From assembly GCA_009911195.1 (NCBI GenBank), contig QXWV01000136.1, positions 1 through 48,128 of the forward strand: a stretch of DNA of 48,128 nucleotides, given 5' to 3'. Made by a program: the position numbers and the translations under genes. The first letter of the stretch is position 1; every line of letters starts with the position of its first letter. The notes beneath the pieces were generated by a model, which worked only from the letters and a program-made list of their open reading frames with translations, searched no databases and had not been told where the DNA came from. The DNA comes from Lachnospiraceae bacterium. GTDB lineage: Bacteria; Bacillota; Clostridia; Lachnospirales; Lachnospiraceae. This document shows, in pieces, positions 44,386 to 48,128 of this stretch.

Positions 44386-44402
44386 ATTAGACAAGTAATA
44401 CA
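44383..44402 (+). promoter_or_regulatory. Operator-like inverted repeat on the export promoter
   Basis: TGTATTA and TAATACA form a perfect 7-bp inverted repeat with a 6-base spacer (GACAAG). It overlaps the -10 box, a location typical for a TetR- or MarR-like repressor site. No such repressor gene lies in the window. Confidence 0.45.
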
Positions 44403-44494
44403 GTAAGACAGACGGATTGGCTATGGAGAAGCGGCAATGAAAGTATTGCCATTTTATGTAGCTGGGGTTTGAAAACCGGGAGGAATGGAGGAGA

Positions 44495-45232
44495 ATGATG
44501 AGTGCATTGGTTGATATCCGGGATATTTGCAAAGTATATAATCCTGGGGAAAATGAAGTAAGGGCGCTGGACCATATAGATTTGCAAATTCATGAGAATG
44601 AGTTCGTTGCTATTATTGGCCAGTCCGGGTCCGGGAAATCTACCTTGATGAATATGCTGGGATGTCTTGATGTACCTACCAGCGGCACTTATATGCTGCA
44701 TGATAAGGACGTATCTCATATGAGCGATAATGAGCTATCCGATATTAGAAATAAAGAAATCGGGTTTATTTTTCAGGGATTTAACTTGATTGCCAATTTG
44801 ACCGCATTGGAAAATGTGGAATTGCCATTGATATATAGAGGAGTCTCAAGGAAAGAACGGTCGAGGCTTTCGGAGACGGCGCTGGAAAAGGTTGGCTTGG
44901 GCAAACGTAAAAGCCATAAGCCGTCGGAAATGTCCGGGGGGCAGCAGCAGAGGGTGGCAATTGCCAGGGCAATCGCACAGGCACCGCCGATTATTTTGGC
45001 CGATGAGCCTACCGGAAACCTGGATTCCGGTTCTACAAAAGAGATTATGGGAATTTTAAAAGGGCTGCACGAGGAAGGGCGTACAGTTATCCTGATTACA
45101 CATGATAATGATATAGCAGCACAGGCTAAACGTGTAATTAAAATAATGGATGGCAGGATAGTAAGCGATTCGGCCAAAGGGGAAGAAAATCTTGACGAAC
45201 CTATTGTGAGAGGAGAGCAGAACAATGAGTGA
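44495..45232 (+). CDS. ABC transporter ATP-binding protein, MacB/LolD type
   Basis: This is the ATPase of a MacAB-like export system. The 245-residue protein shows Walker A GQSGSGKST, the Q-loop in FIFQGFNLI, signature SGGQQQR, and Walker B IILADEPTGNLDS. GGAGGAG lies upstream of the ATG; the next ATG at 44498 is equally possible. Its stop overlaps the following gene by 8 bp, so the three genes form one operon. Confidence 0.92.
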   Translation: MMSALVDIRDICKVYNPGENEVRALDHIDLQIHENEFVAIIGQSGSGKSTLMNMLGCLDVPTSGTYMLHDKDVSHMSDNELSDIRNKEIGFIFQGFNLIANLTALENVELPLIYRGVSRKERSRLSETALEKVGLGKRKSHKPSEMSGGQQQRVAIARAIAQAPPIILADEPTGNLDSGSTKEIMGILKGLHEEGRTVILITHDNDIAAQAKRVIKIMDGRIVSDSAKGEENLDEPIVRGEQNNE

Positions 45233-46787
45233 CATTAATAATTTGCAAAAAGAGGGCATCGGCGTGGAAATGAGCAAGGAAGAAAAGAAAGAACAGAAGA
45301 GGAAAGAAAAGGAAAAAAAGAAGGAACTGAAAAGGCTGGCAAAAGAGGAAAAGAAAAGTGGGAAGGCAACGGGCAAAACGCCAATGGACCCGGCAAGAAA
45401 GAAGAAAATTATCAAAAGGAGCATTTGGGGCTCGGTGGCAGGCATCTTTGTACTATTTATTATAGTTTCCAACATTGCCAAGGCCAATGCAAAGCCTACT
45501 GTCTTTACTTATCCGGTGACAAGGGGGGATATTGAACAGACCATTAATACAAGCGGTTCTGTTGTATCAGGGGAAACCATGACATATTTCGCCCCGGTAA
45601 GCATCAAAATCGGCAAGATTAATATTAACGCCGGGGAAACGGTTACCAAGGGCAATCCAGTCCTTACATATGACGAAACGGATTTGGCAAATGAAAAGAG
45701 GACGGCGGAACTACAGTTGCAGGTGAACGAAGGCGGATATAAAAGCTCTGTCCAGAAGAACAACGAAAGCCTGGGGGATTTAGGGGAAGCTAACGTAAAT
45801 CTTGGCGTGTTGGAGCAGCAGATTACGGATATTGATAATTATGTGAAGGATTTGGAAAGGCAAGTAGAAGAAAAGAAAGCAGCCTTGGCCCATGAAGGGG
45901 CATTGCTCCAAATATCGCTGATTGATTGGGCGGATGAACCGGATTCCGAGGAATATGAAAATTTACAGAAGCTGGTGCAGATAAACGCTTATGAACAGAC
46001 AAATAATGAACAGATACGCGCATGGGAAGAAGAAATCAAGACATATACAGAGATGCTAAATAACTGTAAAGAATATAAAGCCGAGATGAAAGCACAGAAA
46101 GACTCTGCGGAGAGCACGAAGCTGAATGAAGGTGCAAAACAGGAACTGGAAGCAAAAAACGAATTGGAAAATATTGCTTCCCAAGAGACCCTGGATGCTA
46201 TTCTGGCAACGGAGAGCGGGATTGTTGCAGAATTTGACGGCGTAGTGACTGAAATGAATGTGGTAGAAGGAAAGACGCCCGTGGTCGGAGACCAGTTGTT
46301 TAAGCTGGAGAGCACAGAGGATGTGAAAGTCAGCATTTCCGTATCGAAATATGATTTGGAAAAGTTAAAGGTAGGGCAGAAGGCTACCGTAACTATTGGC
46401 GGCATGGTTTATGACGGCGAAGTGAGCAAAATTGATAAAATGGCAACCAAGAATACCAGCGGGGCATCGGTAGTAGGTACAGATATTAAAATATTAAATC
46501 CTGATGAGAATATCTTTCTTGGCGTGGAAGCGAAGGTCGCTATCAGCACATCGAAATCGGAAGGGGCGCTTTTAGTACCTTTCAGCGCAGTGAATGCGGA
46601 TATGGACGGCAACTTCGTATATGTAGTGGAAAACGGTATTGTTGTGAGAAAACCGGTGCAGACAGGGATTTCCTCCGATATGGACATTGAGATAACGGAA
46701 GGATTAAACGAGAATGACCAGATATTGACAGAAATCGATGCGAACATCACTGAAGGCATGGAAGTTATGGCAATACAGCAACAGTAA
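45225..46787 (+). CDS. HlyD/MacA-type membrane fusion protein
   Basis: This adaptor protein links the ABC permease to the outside. Of its 520 residues, 1-63 are extremely basic and charged (KEEKKEQKRKEKEKKKELK), a single membrane helix follows (SVAGIFVLFIIVSNIA), then a lipoyl/barrel-sandwich half, a coiled-coil hairpin near 170-310 and the second half with ESGIVAEFDGVVTEMNVVEG. Gram-positive forms of these adaptors are known to serve peptide or drug export. The gene overlaps the ATPase gene by 8 bp. Confidence 0.88.
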   Translation: MSDINNLQKEGIGVEMSKEEKKEQKRKEKEKKKELKRLAKEEKKSGKATGKTPMDPARKKKIIKRSIWGSVAGIFVLFIIVSNIAKANAKPTVFTYPVTRGDIEQTINTSGSVVSGETMTYFAPVSIKIGKININAGETVTKGNPVLTYDETDLANEKRTAELQLQVNEGGYKSSVQKNNESLGDLGEANVNLGVLEQQITDIDNYVKDLERQVEEKKAALAHEGALLQISLIDWADEPDSEEYENLQKLVQINAYEQTNNEQIRAWEEEIKTYTEMLNNCKEYKAEMKAQKDSAESTKLNEGAKQELEAKNELENIASQETLDAILATESGIVAEFDGVVTEMNVVEGKTPVVGDQLFKLESTEDVKVSISVSKYDLEKLKVGQKATVTIGGMVYDGEVSKIDKMATKNTSGASVVGTDIKILNPDENIFLGVEAKVAISTSKSEGALLVPFSAVNADMDGNFVYVVENGIVVRKPVQTGISSDMDIEITEGLNENDQILTEIDANITEGMEVMAIQQQ

Positions 46788-46800
46788 TGGGAGGCTGGAT

Positions 46801-48015
46801 ATGGCACAGATATGGGAATATATAAAAATTGCCCTGATGAATATCAAGAGCAATAAGGGTCGCTCCGTCCTTACCATGCTGGGAATTATTATTGGTATTG
46901 CTTCGGTTATTATGGTAATGGCAATCGGAAACGGAGTGAGAAGCCAGATTAACGATGAATTGGAAAGCATGGGAAGCGGGCTAATCGAACTATATTTGGA
47001 TACCACATTGGAAGACGTGACCATGCGGTTTAGCGAAGATGATTTCGATTTGATTATGGAGAATATAGACCATGTAAAAGGCGTTACCCCTATATTAGGG
47101 GGATGGGGAAATGCTAATGGCCCCAAGGGAAACTTTGAAGCCAGGGCTATGGCCGGTACGGAAAGCCTCCAGTATTATTCTGCCAATGGAGGCCCGGTTA
47201 TCAAAGGAAAATACTTCACAAAAGAAGATGCGGAAAGTGGCAACCGGGTTTGCGTCATTTCGGAAAACAGCGCTATCCTCATGTTCGGAACTACGGATGT
47301 CATCGGCATGAGCTTTGAACTTGCCATGTACGGGCTTTCCCAGGAAGTTACTATTGTGGGTATTCGGGAGGATAGCGCAAGTATGCTGATGGGCAGCAGT
47401 ACACGTATCGATGTGGAAGTTCCTCTGGCGATGCTGGTAAATGATTTTTACTTTTATGCGGAAGAATTTAACGATATTTTAGTCTTTGCGGAATCTACGG
47501 CATATTGTGCGGAAGTGGGGCAAAATGCGATAAATCTGTTGGAAAATAAATATAATGTACGGGGGGAAGGGCAGATTCAGGTACAGAACATGGCGGATAT
47601 GTCTGCCCAGTATGACAGCATTTTAGGGGTTATTACTACCTTTGTATCCTTCGTGGCCGCTATTTCGCTGTTGGTTGGGGGTATCGGCGTTATGAATATC
47701 ATGCTGGTATCCGTAACGGAAAGGACAAGGGAGATTGGCATCCGGAAATCTTTAGGTGCCAGAACTGGCTCTATCCTTTTGCAGTTCCTGGCAGAAGCGG
47801 CGATTATCACTTTGTTGGGAGGTCTCATCGGTATCGGGCTAGGGGTTTTAGGAGGCAATGCAATTGGCAGCATAGCGAATATCGCAACTAAGACACAGAT
47901 GTCCACAGTAATCGGAGCTACAGTATTCTCGTCTGCGGTAGGGCTGTTTTTCGGAATTTACCCGGCGAGGAAAGCTGCTAAACTCAGCCCTATTGAGGCG
48001 TTGCGGCATGAATAA
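46801..48015 (+). CDS. ABC transporter permease, MacB type
   Basis: This is the membrane permease of the exporter. The 404-residue product has an N-terminal helix (SVLTMLGIIIGIASVIMVMA), an extracellular MacB periplasmic-core-like domain, and three C-terminal FtsX helices ending IYPARKAAKLSPIEALRHE, a typical ending. I chose the ATG at 46801 with GGGAGG upstream; the earlier ATG at 46738 lies inside the previous gene. The substrate is unknown; antimicrobial peptides or cell-envelope products are common for this family. Confidence 0.9.
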   Translation: MAQIWEYIKIALMNIKSNKGRSVLTMLGIIIGIASVIMVMAIGNGVRSQINDELESMGSGLIELYLDTTLEDVTMRFSEDDFDLIMENIDHVKGVTPILGGWGNANGPKGNFEARAMAGTESLQYYSANGGPVIKGKYFTKEDAESGNRVCVISENSAILMFGTTDVIGMSFELAMYGLSQEVTIVGIREDSASMLMGSSTRIDVEVPLAMLVNDFYFYAEEFNDILVFAESTAYCAEVGQNAINLLENKYNVRGEGQIQVQNMADMSAQYDSILGVITTFVSFVAAISLLVGGIGVMNIMLVSVTERTREIGIRKSLGARTGSILLQFLAEAAIITLLGGLIGIGLGVLGGNAIGSIANIATKTQMSTVIGATVFSSAVGLFFGIYPARKAAKLSPIEALRHE

Positions 48016-48033
48016 GGGATGGGGAAAGTAGTT

Positions 48034-48128
48034 AATGTCATTTAGTTAGCGCCTCAGCCCAGCCGTGAGGGAAATAAAATGCTTAAGGAGTCCCTTAAAA
48101 AGCGTCGGCACTTGGTGAGGTAGTTCAC
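48034..48128 (-). repeat. Right copy of the inverted end repeat
   Basis: The reverse complement of this stretch matches 6-100 with 4 mismatches. The frame described for the left copy ends here on the minus strand at 48046. It begins 18 bp after the permease stop codon, so the operon has no room for a separate terminator. Confidence 0.7.

Noticed and set aside
1-48128. CRISPR array, tRNA or rRNA genes, phage or defence genes
   Set aside because: No regular spaced repeats, tRNA-like sequences, rRNA segments or known defence and phage proteins were seen.

Overview
The window looks like chromosomal DNA of an anaerobic, low-to-moderate GC Firmicute of the Lachnospiraceae/Clostridia type. The reasons are strong AGGAGG-type ribosome binding sites, a complete butyryl-CoA pathway with ptb-buk, two sugar ABC importers of the YesM/YesN-linked and LacI-linked kinds, an adjacent secA-prfB pair and an FMN riboswitch ahead of ribU. 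The family assignment is inference; no rRNA or tRNA gene is present to confirm it.

Layout. (1) 1-100 and 48034-48128 are two copies of one 95-bp sequence in inverted orientation, so the window ends inside a dispersed repeat on both sides. (2) 241-633 is a small unknown membrane protein. (3) 750-7222 is the butyryl-CoA operon thl-crt-hbd-bcd-etfB-etfA, with a good promoter, a Rex-like operator and a terminator. (4) 7359-13427 holds a Pit-type phosphate transporter, MtnA, a convergent membrane-anchored lipase-like hydrolase and a GGDEF protein. (5) 13480-17966 on the minus strand holds ptb-buk, a YdcF/SanA-like gene with an abnormal C-terminus and an NhaC-type antiporter; the ptb promoter carries a second Rex-like site. 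(6) 17986-18289 is a 300-bp imperfect palindrome. (7) 18444-34430 is a 16-kb oligosaccharide-use locus: a GH94 phosphorylase, a histidine kinase, ABC importer 1 and an AraC-type response regulator, then a LacI regulator, ABC importer 2, a frameshifted GH43 and a GH1. (8) 34524-38468 is secA-prfB, with the prfB programmed frameshift. (9) 38484-40512 on the minus strand has three small unknown or membrane genes, one with an HExxH motif. (10) 40625-48015 holds tex, the FMN riboswitch with ribU, and a three-gene MacAB-like ABC export system.

How the genes work together. The operon at 854-7155 turns two acetyl-CoA into butyryl-CoA and uses the Bcd/Etf complex to dispose of NADH electrons; Ptb and Buk then convert butyryl-CoA to butyrate and ATP. 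Rex-like sites at both transcription units suggest joint control by the NADH/NAD+ ratio. The sugar locus would import short oligosaccharides through two importers that both lack an ATPase gene here, and split them inside the cell with phosphorylase and glycosidases that have no signal peptides.

The most notable non-gene signals are the 300-bp palindrome, paired LacI-type operators, the inverted end repeats, a decayed tandem copy of the bcd tail, and perfect hairpins at several intercistronic junctions. I did not find a clear new defence or mobile system. The least explained gene is the small HEQEH protein at 39265-39765.
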